Source: Acidimicrobiia bacterium
Lineage (GTDB): Bacteria; Actinomycetota; Acidimicrobiia; Acidimicrobiales; SZUA-35
Assembly: GCA_029863385.1 (NCBI GenBank)
Contig: JAOTVU010000032.1
Span: 1 to 35,286, forward strand
Length of the DNA stretch: 35,286 bases
Direction: 5' to 3'
Of this stretch, positions 25,100-33,289 are shown in pieces. Made by a program: the position numbers and the translations under genes. Numbering within the stretch: position 1 is the stretch's first letter; each line of letters begins with the position of its first letter. The notes under the pieces were generated by a model. It worked only from the letters and a program-made list of their open reading frames with translations. It searched no databases and was not told where the DNA came from.

Positions 25100-26620
25100 C
25101 TAGAGGTGGTCGAAGCCCTCGAGATCGAGGTCCTTGGCCATCTTTTCGAGTTCGGCCTCGTCGAAACGATCCAGACCGGGAAGCATCAGCGGCGCCTTTT
25201 GAGCCTTGGTGCCCTTGGGTGTCACCCGACCGCTCTGGTGGCGACTCCCGCCCTTGGGCGTGACGCGGCCGCCTCCGCCCTTGCGGCCTTTGGCGCCTTT
25301 CTTCTTGCCCCGGCGATCCCGGCGGGTCTTCTTGGTGCCCATGCCACCGAAGCGCTTCATCATTTTGCGCATCTCGGAGAACTGGCTGACGAGACCGGAG
25401 ACCTGGGTCGGGTTCGTGCCGGAGCCATTGGCGATGCGGGCCCGGCGGGAGGCGTCGATGATGTCGGGATTGGCCCGCTCCTCGAGCGTCATGGAGCGGA
25501 TGATGGCCTCGATCTGGTTGACCTGCTTGTCCTCGATCTCGACGTCGCGGATCTCCTTGGGCATGCCCGGCATCAACCCGATCAGGTTGTTGAGGGGACC
25601 CATCTTCTTGAGCTGCTGCATCTGGACGAGGAAGTCATCGAGCGTGAACTGGCCCTCGAGGAGCTTGGCCGCCGCCTCCTCGGCCTCCTCCTGTTCGAAG
25701 GTCTGCTCGGCCTTCTCGATGAGCGTGAGCATGTCGCCCATGCCCAGGATCCGGCTGGCCATGCGGTCAGGATGAAAGAGATCGAAGTCCTCGATCTTCT
25801 CACCGGTGGCGGCGAAGGCGATCGGCCGGCCAACCACTTCTTTGACCGACAGGGCGGCACCACCGCGGGCGTCGCCGTCGAGTTTGGTGAGTATGACGCC
25901 GTCGAGCGCCAGCTTCTCGTGGAACGCCTCGGCCACGTTGACGGCGTCCTGGCCGGTCATGGCGTCGACGACGAGGAAGGTGTAGTCGGGGTCGACCGCA
26001 ACGGAGATCTGGCGGACCTCCTCCATAAGGGCCTCGTCGATGGCGAGACGCCCGGCGGTGTCGACGATCACCACATCGCGACCGGTGGATCGGGCCTCGG
26101 CGATCGCTTTCGAGGCGACCGTGACCGGATCCGACGGGTCGCTGTAGACCGGAACGTCGATCTGGCGGCCGAGGGTGCGGAGCTGCTCCACGGCGGCCGG
26201 ACGCTGCAGGTCGGCGCCGACGAGTAGCGGGTTGCGGCCCTGGCTCTTGAACCAGCGGGCCAGTTTGGCTGAGCTGGTGGTCTTACCCGAACCCTGGAGG
26301 CCGGCCATCATCACCACGGTCGGCGGTTTCCGAGCGTAGGCGATCTCGATGGTCTCGCCGCCGAGGCTGGCGGTGAGTTCCTCGTTGACGATCTTGATGA
26401 CCTGCTGGGCGGGGTTGAGGGCCTTGTGGACCTCTTCGCCGACGGCCCGCTCCTTGATCCTCGAGCGCAGGCTCTTGACGACGGTCAGGTTGACGTCGGC
26501 TTCGAGAAGCGCAACGCGAATCTCGCGCAGGACCTCGTCGACGTCGGCCTCGGTGAGGACGCCCTTGTTGCGGAGGCGGCTGAAGATGCCTTCAAAAGTG
26601 TCGGTCAGTGATTCAAACAT
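25100..26620 (-). CDS. ffh: Signal recognition particle GTPase Ffh
   Basis: Ffh binds SRP RNA and signal sequences and targets ribosomes to the membrane with FtsY. The 506-residue product has the N-domain with EIRVALLEADVN, G1 GLQGSGKTT (107-115), DTAGR (187-191), LTKLDGDARGG and GMGDMLTLIEKAE, then the Met-rich M domain (LNNLIGLMPGMP, MTLEERANPDII, MKRFGGMG). The last 90 or so residues are a basic Lys/Arg/Gly tail with two GRVTPKG copies, ending in an acidic helix. It has TAGGAT nine bases before the ATG and no Shine-Dalgarno, like ftsY. Confidence 0.97.
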   Translation of the reverse strand: MFESLTDTFEGIFSRLRNKGVLTEADVDEVLREIRVALLEADVNLTVVKSLRSRIKERAVGEEVHKALNPAQQVIKIVNEELTASLGGETIEIAYARKPPTVVMMAGLQGSGKTTSSAKLARWFKSQGRNPLLVGADLQRPAAVEQLRTLGRQIDVPVYSDPSDPVTVASKAIAEARSTGRDVVIVDTAGRLAIDEALMEEVRQISVAVDPDYTFLVVDAMTGQDAVNVAEAFHEKLALDGVILTKLDGDARGGAALSVKEVVGRPIAFAATGEKIEDFDLFHPDRMASRILGMGDMLTLIEKAEQTFEQEEAEEAAAKLLEGQFTLDDFLVQMQQLKKMGPLNNLIGLMPGMPKEIRDVEIEDKQVNQIEAIIRSMTLEERANPDIIDASRRARIANGSGTNPTQVSGLVSQFSEMRKMMKRFGGMGTKKTRRDRRGKKKGAKGRKGGGGRVTPKGGSRHQSGRVTPKGTKAQKAPLMLPGLDRFDEAELEKMAKDLDLEGFDHL

Positions 26621-26629
26621 GGGACCCCA

Positions 26630-26635
26630 ATCCTA
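26630..26635 (-). promoter_or_regulatory. ffh: -10 box TAGGAT of ffh
   Basis: On the minus strand TAGGAT is followed by nine bases (TGGGGTCCC) and the ffh ATG, implying a leader of about two bases or none. The -35 position has no recognisable match. Confidence 0.45.
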
Positions 26636-26668
26636 TCCCCGTGTCCTCGACCTACCGGCCGGGCGACA

Positions 26669-27118
26669 CTATCGGTTCGGCCTCCCGGCTCGACCGTCGA
26701 GCGATCGGAGGCAGTCGACGGCGCGGTCGGCCTGATCGACGGGGACCAGGATGTGATCATGATGGAAACCGGCGAGCACATTGCAGGCGATTCCAGCGGC
26801 CCCGAGCGTGTTCGACAGGGCGGCCGTCAAACCGACGGCCTCCAGCGACGTATGAACCTCGATGGTCAACCAGGCTGCAGCGAACACGGAGGTCCAGCCG
26901 CGGCGTTCGACGGTTTCGGTGTCGCACACGACGGTGACCGTCTCGCCGAACGCCATCGGTTCCCGGATCAAGGCCTCGATCCCGGATCCGATCCTCAGGC
27001 CTGCGGCGTCGGCGCCGGAAACCGTCACGACGTGGTACACCTCGGCCCGACGTCCGACAGTCAGCGAGTCGAGAATCTTGGTGAGGTCGGTCTCACCGTT
27101 CGGTACGGGTTCGGTCAC
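26669..27118 (-). CDS. ACT-domain protein
   Basis: The 149-residue product ends in an ACT-type fold of the kind annotated ACT_7/ACT_3: WLTIEVHTSLEAVGLTAALS, LGAAGIACNVLAGFHHDHILVP and VDQADRAVDCLRSL. ACT domains bind amino acids or other small ligands; the ligand here is unknown. The N-terminal half has its own beta pattern (AEVYHVVTVSGADAAGL). The GTG at 27118 lies seven bases after the SRPBCC stop and has no clear ribosome binding site, so re-initiation is likely. Confidence 0.85.
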   Translation of the reverse strand: MTEPVPNGETDLTKILDSLTVGRRAEVYHVVTVSGADAAGLRIGSGIEALIREPMAFGETVTVVCDTETVERRGWTSVFAAAWLTIEVHTSLEAVGLTAALSNTLGAAGIACNVLAGFHHDHILVPVDQADRAVDCLRSLDGRAGRPNR

Positions 27119-27125
27119 CGGTACG

Positions 27126-27569
27126 TCACGACGCCGCCGCGGCCGCCTCGAGATCGGCCAGAAAGCCGTTCATCCCCTTCGTGAGCTGGGTGTCGAGCAG
27201 TGGACCCATCAGGCTGCCGACCACTCCCCACTTCGTTTCGTAGCGATAGTCGATGGTGGTGGTCGACCGGTCGCCGTCGTCGGTCAGGGTGAAGGCCGCC
27301 TCGCCTTTACGGATGGGAAGTCTGGTCGCCGAGTCGATGCTCACGACCAGCCGATGCTCCGGTTCCCACACCCGAATGGTCTCCTCGAGCGTGCCCGTCG
27401 GTGAGAGATCGCAGTGTCGCCGGGCGCCGATCCCGCTCGTCGATTCACTGGTGGAAAAACTGTTCGTCACCCCCGAATTCCAGCCGGCGATGTTCGGAAA
27501 GTCGGCCAGGACGGACCACACCGATGATCGGGAAACGGGCATCGAACGTTCGACGGAGATGTGTCGCAT
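27126..27569 (-). CDS. SRPBCC (START-like) family protein
   Basis: The 147-residue product fits the polyketide cyclase/dehydrase-like SRPBCC fold: VERSMPVSRSSVWSVLADFPN, AGWNSGV, ARRHCDL, WEPEHRLVVSID, a long edge strand (TTTIDYRYETKWG) and a C-terminal helix with MNGFLADLEAAA. Such proteins hold hydrophobic ligands; the ligand is not evident. It is co-transcribed with the ACT-domain gene and divergent from the DoxX gene. Confidence 0.85.
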   Translation of the reverse strand: MRHISVERSMPVSRSSVWSVLADFPNIAGWNSGVTNSFSTSESTSGIGARRHCDLSPTGTLEETIRVWEPEHRLVVSIDSATRLPIRKGEAAFTLTDDGDRSTTTIDYRYETKWGVVGSLMGPLLDTQLTKGMNGFLADLEAAAAAS

Positions 27570-27664
27570 ACGGGTCCCAACCGAGGCGTGGCGCCATTTG
27601 TTCCGTTCGGTCTACGGTTGGATCGCCGCACGCAGACAACCGTCACCCTACGAGAGGATTCGAC

Positions 27665-28177
27665 ATGGACTACACCGACGCACAGAACCTCGCCCTTCTT
27701 CTCCTCCGGGTCTCGCTCGGCCTGATGATGGCGTCCCACGGGTACGCCAAGGTCTTCAGCGGGGGCAGGCTGGCCGGCACCGCCGGCTGGTTCGACTCCA
27801 TCGGGATGAAACCCGGCAAGCTACACGCTCCACTGGCTGCAGGATCGGAGATCGGCTCGGGTCTGCTCATGGCCCTGGGGCTGCTCCACAGCTTTGCGGC
27901 CATGGCGATGGTCGGGGTGATGGTGGTCGCCGGCTGGACGGTGCACCGTCACAACGGATTCTTCATCATCAGCGAAGGATGGGAGTACGTCTTCATCGTC
28001 GCCGTCACCGCGACGGCGCTGGCGATACTCGGTCCGGGTGAGTGGTCGATCGACGAGGCGATCAGCCTGGCCGACGATCTCGACGGGTTCACCGGATTGG
28101 TGCTGGCACTGGTCGGCGTCGTCGCCGGTATCGCCCAGGTTGCCGTCTTCTTCCGTCCACCGGCCGCCGCCGACTGA
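27665..28177 (+). CDS. DoxX family membrane protein
   Basis: The 170-residue product has about four membrane helices and the DoxX pattern: LLLLRVSLGLMMASHGYAKVF, LAAGSEIGSGLLMALGLL, MVGVMVVAGWTVH and a C-terminal helix before a short polar end. DoxX proteins are linked to respiratory or thiol oxidation complexes in some bacteria; here no partner is adjacent. The ATG at 27665 follows AGAGGA by seven bases. Confidence 0.88.
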   Translation: MDYTDAQNLALLLLRVSLGLMMASHGYAKVFSGGRLAGTAGWFDSIGMKPGKLHAPLAAGSEIGSGLLMALGLLHSFAAMAMVGVMVVAGWTVHRHNGFFIISEGWEYVFIVAVTATALAILGPGEWSIDEAISLADDLDGFTGLVLALVGVVAGIAQVAVFFRPPAAAD

Positions 28178-28203
28178 CCCAACTTCATTCCGTGCGCCTA
28201 GGA

Positions 28204-28295
28204 CCCCGAAGACGGGGCGACCGGCGCACAGAACCAGGCCACCGGCCGTTCTGTGCGACCAGGGCCCGGAAACCCGGGCGCTGAACGCACAGTTC
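28204..28295. terminator. Four consecutive stem-loops between convergent doxX-like gene and ftsY
   Basis: CCCCG-AAGA-CGGGG (28204-28217); CGCACAGAAC with GTTCTGTGCG (28225-28257, 10-bp stem with an inner GGCC-ACC-GGCC); GCCCGG-AAAC-CCGGGC (28264-28279); and GAAC-GCACA-GTTC (28283-28295). Together they fill the gap between the convergent stops. A bidirectional terminator is the simplest reading, although four in a row is unusual. Confidence 0.65.
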
Positions 28296-28311
28296 GATAG
28301 GGTTGCTCGGT

Positions 28312-29430
28312 TTACTCGAAGAGGGCGTCGACGAACTCGGCCGGGTCGAAGTCGACCAGGTCGTCGACCCCCTCACCGAGGCCCACCAGCTTGACCGGCA
28401 GGCCGAACTCGGACTCGATGGCGAACACGACGCCGCCCTTGGCCGACCCGTCGAGTTTGGTGAGGACCACGCCGGTCACGTCGACCGCCTCGGCGAACAC
28501 CTTGGCCTGCGAGAGACCGTTCTGGCCGGTCGTGGCGTCCAACACGAGGAGAACCTCCGACACATGCCCCGGCTCCTTGGCGGCCACCCGGCGCACCTTC
28601 GTGAGCTCGTCCATCAGGTTGGCCTTGTTCTGGAGGCGCCCGGCGGTGTCGGCCAGCACCACGTCACAGCCCCTGGCGGCGGCGGCCTGGACACCATCGA
28701 AGATCACCGACGACGGATCACCGCCCTCGTTGCCCCGGACGATCTCGGTACCGGCCCGTTCCGCCCACAGCGTCAGCTGCTCGGCGGCGGCGGCCCGGAA
28801 GGTGTCACCGGCGGCCATCAGTGGTTTGTGGCCGTCGGCCACCAGACGCTTGCCCAGCTTTCCGATCGTGGTCGTCTTTCCAACTCCGTTCACGCCGACG
28901 AACAACCAGACGTTGGTTTCGTCGTCATCGAGATGGAGGGACCGGTCCTTGCCGGCCAGCTCCCGGTGCATTCGGGCCTTGAGGATCTCCAGCACGGCAG
29001 CGCCGTCGGTCGCTTCGGCCTCCTTCGCCTCGGCCCGAACGTCGGAGATCAGCGCCATCGACGTCTTGACGCCGACATCGGCCCGGATCAGCGCCTCCTC
29101 GAGTTCCTCCCACTCGTCCTCGCCGAGTCTGGCCAGGCCGACCAGGCCGCCGAGATACCCGGTGAAGGCGCTGCGGGCCATGGTCAGCCGCTCGAAGAAC
29201 GACGGTTTGACCGCCGGTTCTGGTTCGACGGCGACGGTGGGGGCGGCCGACGGCTCCTCGACGAGCACACCGTCCCGGCTGTCGTCGAGCCGCAGATCGG
29301 GTTCGGGCCGTTCGAGTTCGTCGACCGCCCCAGGAACGACGACTCGCCGTCGCGACCGGACCACGAGGCCGAGGGCGACAAGCGCGGCCACGGCAATGGC
29401 GGCGATGATCAGGAGGGTTGTTGCGTCCAT
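28312..29430 (-). CDS. ftsY: Signal recognition particle receptor FtsY
   Basis: FtsY docks SRP-bound ribosomes at the membrane. The 372-residue product has an N-terminal membrane helix (about 4-24), a short acidic linker, the N-domain (FERLTMARSAFTGYLGGLVG), then GVNGVGKTT (179-187), DTFRAAAAEQL, DTAGR (261-265), TKLDG (324-328) and the C-terminal LGEGVDDLVDFDPAEFVDALF. The membrane anchor is typical of actinobacterial FtsY. A TAGGAT box lies eight bases before the ATG with no Shine-Dalgarno sequence. smc and rnc, which often precede it, are not adjacent. Confidence 0.97.
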   Translation of the reverse strand: MDATTLLIIAAIAVAALVALGLVVRSRRRVVVPGAVDELERPEPDLRLDDSRDGVLVEEPSAAPTVAVEPEPAVKPSFFERLTMARSAFTGYLGGLVGLARLGEDEWEELEEALIRADVGVKTSMALISDVRAEAKEAEATDGAAVLEILKARMHRELAGKDRSLHLDDDETNVWLFVGVNGVGKTTTIGKLGKRLVADGHKPLMAAGDTFRAAAAEQLTLWAERAGTEIVRGNEGGDPSSVIFDGVQAAAARGCDVVLADTAGRLQNKANLMDELTKVRRVAAKEPGHVSEVLLVLDATTGQNGLSQAKVFAEAVDVTGVVLTKLDGSAKGGVVFAIESEFGLPVKLVGLGEGVDDLVDFDPAEFVDALFE

Positions 29431-29438
29431 CGGGTCCG

Positions 29439-29444
29439 ATCCTA
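29439..29444 (-). promoter_or_regulatory. ftsY: -10 box TAGGAT of ftsY
   Basis: On the minus strand TAGGAT is followed by CGGACCCG and then the ftsY ATG, so the mRNA would start within about one or two bases of the start codon. This matches the ffh arrangement. Confidence 0.45.
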
Positions 29445-29508
29445 ACGGCCCGGCGGCGGTGGATGGCTCGAAACCGAGCGGCGATGGCCGATCGAGCGAT
29501 CGCCTCGA

Positions 29509-30972
29509 TCAGGGTCGGGCGCCGAGCACGGCCCCCACGTCGAGCTCGACCCCGTCGCGAACCACCCGGAGGTTGACCTCGTCGCCGGCCTGGCGGGCCA
29601 GCACGAGACCAGCCAACTCGGTGATGGTCGTCACCGGCGCCTCGTCGAGGCTGAGAACTCGATCGCCGACCTCGATGCCGGCCATCGCGGCGGCCGACCC
29701 TGCAGTGACGTCGACGATCTCGACCCCTGGCTCGCCGCCCTTGGGGGCTTGGCCGGAGACGCCGAGGAATCCGGGCTCGATCGGATCTCCGGACACCAGG
29801 AGATCGGCGATCCGGACAGCGTCGCGAATCGGTATGGCGAAGCCGACGCCGGCGTTGGTCCCACTGAGTCCGTCGGTCTGGATTGCGGTGTTGATGCCGA
29901 TGACCCGCCCGTCACGGTCGGCGAGCGCGCCACCGGAGTTTCCGGGGTTGATGGGCGCGTCGGTTTGGATCATCGCCACGTAGACCCGAGGGGTGCGACT
30001 CGGCACGGGTCGGTTGACGGCCGAAACGATGCCGGCGGTGACGGTCTGTTGAAGATCGAACGGCGAGCCGATGGCGATCGCCGCCTGGCCGACCCGAACG
30101 TCGGTGTCGAGGGCCAGATCGGCGACCGACAGGTCGCGCTCGCCGACCGACAGGACGGCCAGATCCTTGCTGGCATCGGAGCCGACCAATTCGGCGTCGA
30201 AGGTCTCGCCGGTCGAGAGTCGGACGGTCAGGATCTCCGCGCCCTCAACGACGTGGTTGTTGGTGAGGATGTAGCCGTCGCGGTAGATGACGCCCGACCC
30301 GAGCCCGAAGTCGGTTCGGATCTGAACAACCGAAGGACCGAGTACCTGGGCCACGAGCGAGGCCGGCTCTTCGACCAGATCGCCCGCGCTCTCGCTGCGA
30401 ACGACAATCGACGTCGGTGTCGTCGCTGTGTTCGGGGCGGCGACCTGGTCGTTGATCTCACCGGCCGCGAATCCTGCCGAGGCGATGAGACCACCGGCGA
30501 CGAACGCCACCAACGACCGCCAACCCCACCGGCTCAGGCGGCTTTGACCACCAGGCTTTTGACCGGGACCTTCGGGCGGTTCGGGTGGCCTCGACGGGGT
30601 GAAACTCTTCGGGGCCGGCGGCTCGACGGGCGCCGGCGGCACCGGCGTGCCCGGCGGCGCATAGTTCGGCGCGACCGGTCCACCGCCGGCGGGGCGAGGC
30701 TGAGGGGGATGCGGACTGGCCGGACGAGGCGAGGGCTGTGGTGTCGGCGGCGCCGCTGTCGGAAGCGGCGTCGTCGGCGAGGCCGCAACCGGCGACGGGG
30801 ACGGTGCCGGCGGTGGTTCGGGGGCCGAGAACGCAGTCGGCGGTGGCGGGTTCGACCCGCCGGGCTGCTCCCGGGCCGGTCGCGGGATCTCGTCGGTCGG
30901 TTGCGGCAACAGCATCTCGAACATCGGCGTCGTGGGGTCGTTGTCCCCGGATCGCTCGAACTCCGAATTCAC
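29509..30972 (-). CDS. HtrA/PepD-like membrane-anchored serine protease
   Basis: HtrA proteases degrade or refold damaged envelope proteins. The 487-residue product has a Pro/Ala/Ser-rich cytoplasmic region of about 145 residues, a membrane helix at about 151-171, a trypsin-like domain with the triad H240 (LTNNHVV), D270 (SKDLAVL) and S346 (GNSGGAL), and a C-terminal PDZ domain (ITAGSAAAMAGIEVGD-like segment, then DRVLSLDE). The GTG at 30972 overlaps the kinase stop as GTGA and follows AGGAGGT. The order regulator-kinase-HtrA matches mprA-mprB-pepD of mycobacteria. Confidence 0.95.
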   Translation of the reverse strand: MNSEFERSGDNDPTTPMFEMLLPQPTDEIPRPAREQPGGSNPPPPTAFSAPEPPPAPSPSPVAASPTTPLPTAAPPTPQPSPRPASPHPPQPRPAGGGPVAPNYAPPGTPVPPAPVEPPAPKSFTPSRPPEPPEGPGQKPGGQSRLSRWGWRSLVAFVAGGLIASAGFAAGEINDQVAAPNTATTPTSIVVRSESAGDLVEEPASLVAQVLGPSVVQIRTDFGLGSGVIYRDGYILTNNHVVEGAEILTVRLSTGETFDAELVGSDASKDLAVLSVGERDLSVADLALDTDVRVGQAAIAIGSPFDLQQTVTAGIVSAVNRPVPSRTPRVYVAMIQTDAPINPGNSGGALADRDGRVIGINTAIQTDGLSGTNAGVGFAIPIRDAVRIADLLVSGDPIEPGFLGVSGQAPKGGEPGVEIVDVTAGSAAAMAGIEVGDRVLSLDEAPVTTITELAGLVLARQAGDEVNLRVVRDGVELDVGAVLGARP

Positions 30973-32372
30973 GACTGACCTCCTCGCGCCGGCGCCTGCG
31001 CACGCGCGCTCGATCCCTCCACAGTAGTTTCACCACCCGTGGTCGGCCCAGACGGGGCGTCCGCACCGGCGTCGCCGGTCACCCGGTCGTCCGATGTTGC
31101 GTCGAGTTTCGGCCGGTCGTCACCATCGCTTCTCTGATCGACCGCCGGACCTCGCCCTGTAGCCGACTGGGGCAGACGAACCACGAAGGTTGCCCCCTCG
31201 CCCGGTTTCGAGGTGACGGCGACGGTGCCACCGTGGCGCTCCACGACCTGCTTCACGATGCTCAACCCGAGCCCGGAACCGGTCCCTGCATTGCGACCCC
31301 GCCAGAAGCGGGTGAAGACCTGTTGTTGATCCTCCGGGGAGAGACCGGGGCCCTGATCGGCGACGGAGAACTCGACGAAGCCGTCGTCGCCGGAGGTGAC
31401 GCTGACGTCGACAGCGGTGTGGGGCGGAGCGAACCGAAGAGCGTTCGAGACCAGGTTGGTGACCACCCGGTTGAGCGACGGCTCGTCTCCAAGGACGACC
31501 GGCGAGCCGGAGGTGTGCCGGTCGATCGCGATCGATCGTTCGCGGGCCGGACCGAGGAACTGCTGGCGGACGTCGTCGACGATAGACGCCAGGTCGACGT
31601 CGACCGGCTCGATCTGGGGCACGCCGCTTCGGGCCTGAACCAGCAGATCGTCGACCAGTTCGCTCATCCGACCGGTGGACCGATGGGCCACCTCGACCGA
31701 GCGACGCAGTTCCTCGGGGCTCGCATCGGGATTCGAGAGGGCCAACTCGAGGTTCGTGCGGGCCACCGCCAGCGGATTCCGTAGCTCGTGGGAGGCGTCC
31801 TGGACGAAGCGACGCTGATCCTCAAAAGCGTTTTGCAGACGGTCGAGCATGGCGTCGAAGGTGTCGGCCAGGCTGCGCAGCTCATCGTCATGGCCCTGCA
31901 GGGCGATGCGGCGGGACAGGTCGGAGCCGGAGATGTCGCGGGCGACGGCGACCATCCGGTTGATGGGCCGCAGGGTGATGGTGGCCAGGATCCAACCGAT
32001 GATGAAGGCGACGACGACAAGCACGAGCAGCCCGACGAGCGAGGCCCGCTTCAGGTTCTCGATGGTCATCAGGTTGACGTTCAGCTCGAACACCTCGAGC
32101 AGGTAGCCACGAAAGGAATCGGTGGTGAGGGCCGCCACCTCGTAGACCCGCCCATTGCGGTCCTGCATCCATCCCCGCTCGGCAACGAGCTGGGGATGAT
32201 CGAGCTGATGGACCTGCCAGTAGTACATGGCGCCGATCAGGATCGACCCGACGGCGTAGACCGTGACGGCGTAGGTGAGGGCCAGCCGGAACTTGATCGA
32301 CTGGGCCCACCGGGGCACAACCCAGCGGGGACCCGGAAGTCGAGGTGGTTTGAGACGAGATCCCGCTGTCAT
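30969..32372 (-). CDS. Sensor histidine kinase, MprB-like
   Basis: The 467-residue product has a membrane helix at about 28-50, an extracytoplasmic loop of about 60 residues, a second helix at 110-132, HAMP, and H195 in DASHELRNPLAVARTNLE. The ATPase domain carries NLVSNALRFAP (N-box), DQGPGLSPED (G1) and TGSGLGLSIVKQVV (G2). The last 50 residues are a disordered Asp/Gly/Thr tail. The ATG at 32372 overlaps the regulator stop as ATGA. Presumably it signals envelope stress to the regulator; the role is inferred from context. Confidence 0.94.
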   Translation of the reverse strand: MTAGSRLKPPRLPGPRWVVPRWAQSIKFRLALTYAVTVYAVGSILIGAMYYWQVHQLDHPQLVAERGWMQDRNGRVYEVAALTTDSFRGYLLEVFELNVNLMTIENLKRASLVGLLVLVVVAFIIGWILATITLRPINRMVAVARDISGSDLSRRIALQGHDDELRSLADTFDAMLDRLQNAFEDQRRFVQDASHELRNPLAVARTNLELALSNPDASPEELRRSVEVAHRSTGRMSELVDDLLVQARSGVPQIEPVDVDLASIVDDVRQQFLGPARERSIAIDRHTSGSPVVLGDEPSLNRVVTNLVSNALRFAPPHTAVDVSVTSGDDGFVEFSVADQGPGLSPEDQQQVFTRFWRGRNAGTGSGLGLSIVKQVVERHGGTVAVTSKPGEGATFVVRLPQSATGRGPAVDQRSDGDDRPKLDATSDDRVTGDAGADAPSGPTTGGETTVEGSSARAQAPARGGQS

Positions 32373-33064
32373 CGATCGGCGACCTCGGGCGCCGTGAACC
32401 GGTAGCCGGATCCGATGACGGTCTCGATGAAGTTCTCGCCGGTGGCCGCTGCGAGCTTGCGCCGCAACGTGCCGACGGTGACCCGTGCGGTGTTGGTGAA
32501 CGGGTCGAGCATCTCGTCCCACACATGCTCCAGCAACCGCTCCTGGGAGAGAACCTCTCCTTGGTGGGACATGAAGTAGCGCAAGAGGGAGAATTCCTTC
32601 GTGGTCAGTTCGATCGTCTGGTCGTGCCAGGAAACGAGCTGGCGGGCCGTATCCAGGGCGAGCTCTCCGGCGAGCAGTACGGCATCGCCGCCAGCCGTTT
32701 CCCTTCTCAACAACGTACGAACCCGAGCCGAAAGCTCCGGTAAAGCAAAGGGCTTGACCAGATAGTCGTCGGCACCCTGATCGAGTCCCGTCACCCGATC
32801 GGCGATCGAGTCACGGGCGGTGACCATGAGCACCCGGGTTGTCGGATCGAACATCGCGTCGGTCCGGATCAGCCGGCAGACCTCGATGCCGTCGATGTCC
32901 GGGAGCGTCAGATCGAGCAGCACGAGGTCATAGGGATTGACGATGAGCCGGTCGAGCGCGTCCTGACCGGTGAGGGCCACGTCGACGGCGTATCCTTCCC
33001 TGCGGAGGGCCTCCGCCACGGCGGACGCAAGGTCCTCCTCGTCATCGACAACCAAGAGTCGCAT
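32369..33064 (-). CDS. OmpR/PhoB-family response regulator, MprA-like
   Basis: The 231-residue product starts MRLLVVDDEEDLAS, with acidic residues D7/D8, phosphoacceptor D51 in LLDLTLPD, T82, and K104 in DDYLVKPF, then a winged-helix effector (LTTKEFSLLRYFMSHQGEVLS, VTVGTLRRKLAAATG, TVIGSGYRF). It is the first gene of RR-HK-HtrA. TAGCGT six bases before the ATG implies a leaderless transcript, and three phased CCGATTT repeats lie about 90-115 bp upstream, consistent with autoregulation. Confidence 0.95.
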   Translation of the reverse strand: MRLLVVDDEEDLASAVAEALRREGYAVDVALTGQDALDRLIVNPYDLVLLDLTLPDIDGIEVCRLIRTDAMFDPTTRVLMVTARDSIADRVTGLDQGADDYLVKPFALPELSARVRTLLRRETAGGDAVLLAGELALDTARQLVSWHDQTIELTTKEFSLLRYFMSHQGEVLSQERLLEHVWDEMLDPFTNTARVTVGTLRRKLAAATGENFIETVIGSGYRFTAPEVADR

Positions 33065-33070
33065 GCCTAC

Positions 33071-33099
33071 ACGCTAAGTTCTGATTGCCCGCCTGCCGA
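33071..33099 (-). promoter_or_regulatory. Promoter of the RR-HK-HtrA operon
   Basis: On the minus strand -35 TCGGCA (33099-33094), a 17-bp spacer, and -10 TAGCGT (33076-33071) are followed by six bases and the ATG at 33064. The predicted transcript is leaderless, and no Shine-Dalgarno sequence precedes the ATG. Confidence 0.5.
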
Positions 33100-33151
33100 G
33101 CGCCGCAGATCCGATTAACCGCCGGGAGTACCTTTTGACGCCCAACGGCAG

Positions 33152-33179
33152 CCGATTTACTCCGATTTTCAGCCGATTT
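33152..33179. promoter_or_regulatory. Three phased CCGATTT direct repeats
   Basis: CCGATTT starts at 33152, 33162 and 33173, spacings of 10 and 11 bp; the outer two are extended as CAGCCGATTT. A near copy, CCGATTA, lies at 33111. Helically phased direct repeats are typical for OmpR-family regulators. The site lies in the divergent region between the RR-HK-HtrA operon and moxR and could control either. Confidence 0.5.
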
Positions 33180-33289
33180 GAGATGATGGCGGGGACGCCG
33201 ACAGGATCCGGCAGCGGCGCCCAGGCCGCCGTTCGAGAAAACCCAGTGCCCACCGCCCCGTTCGCAACGGTTGACGAAGGAACGCATCG

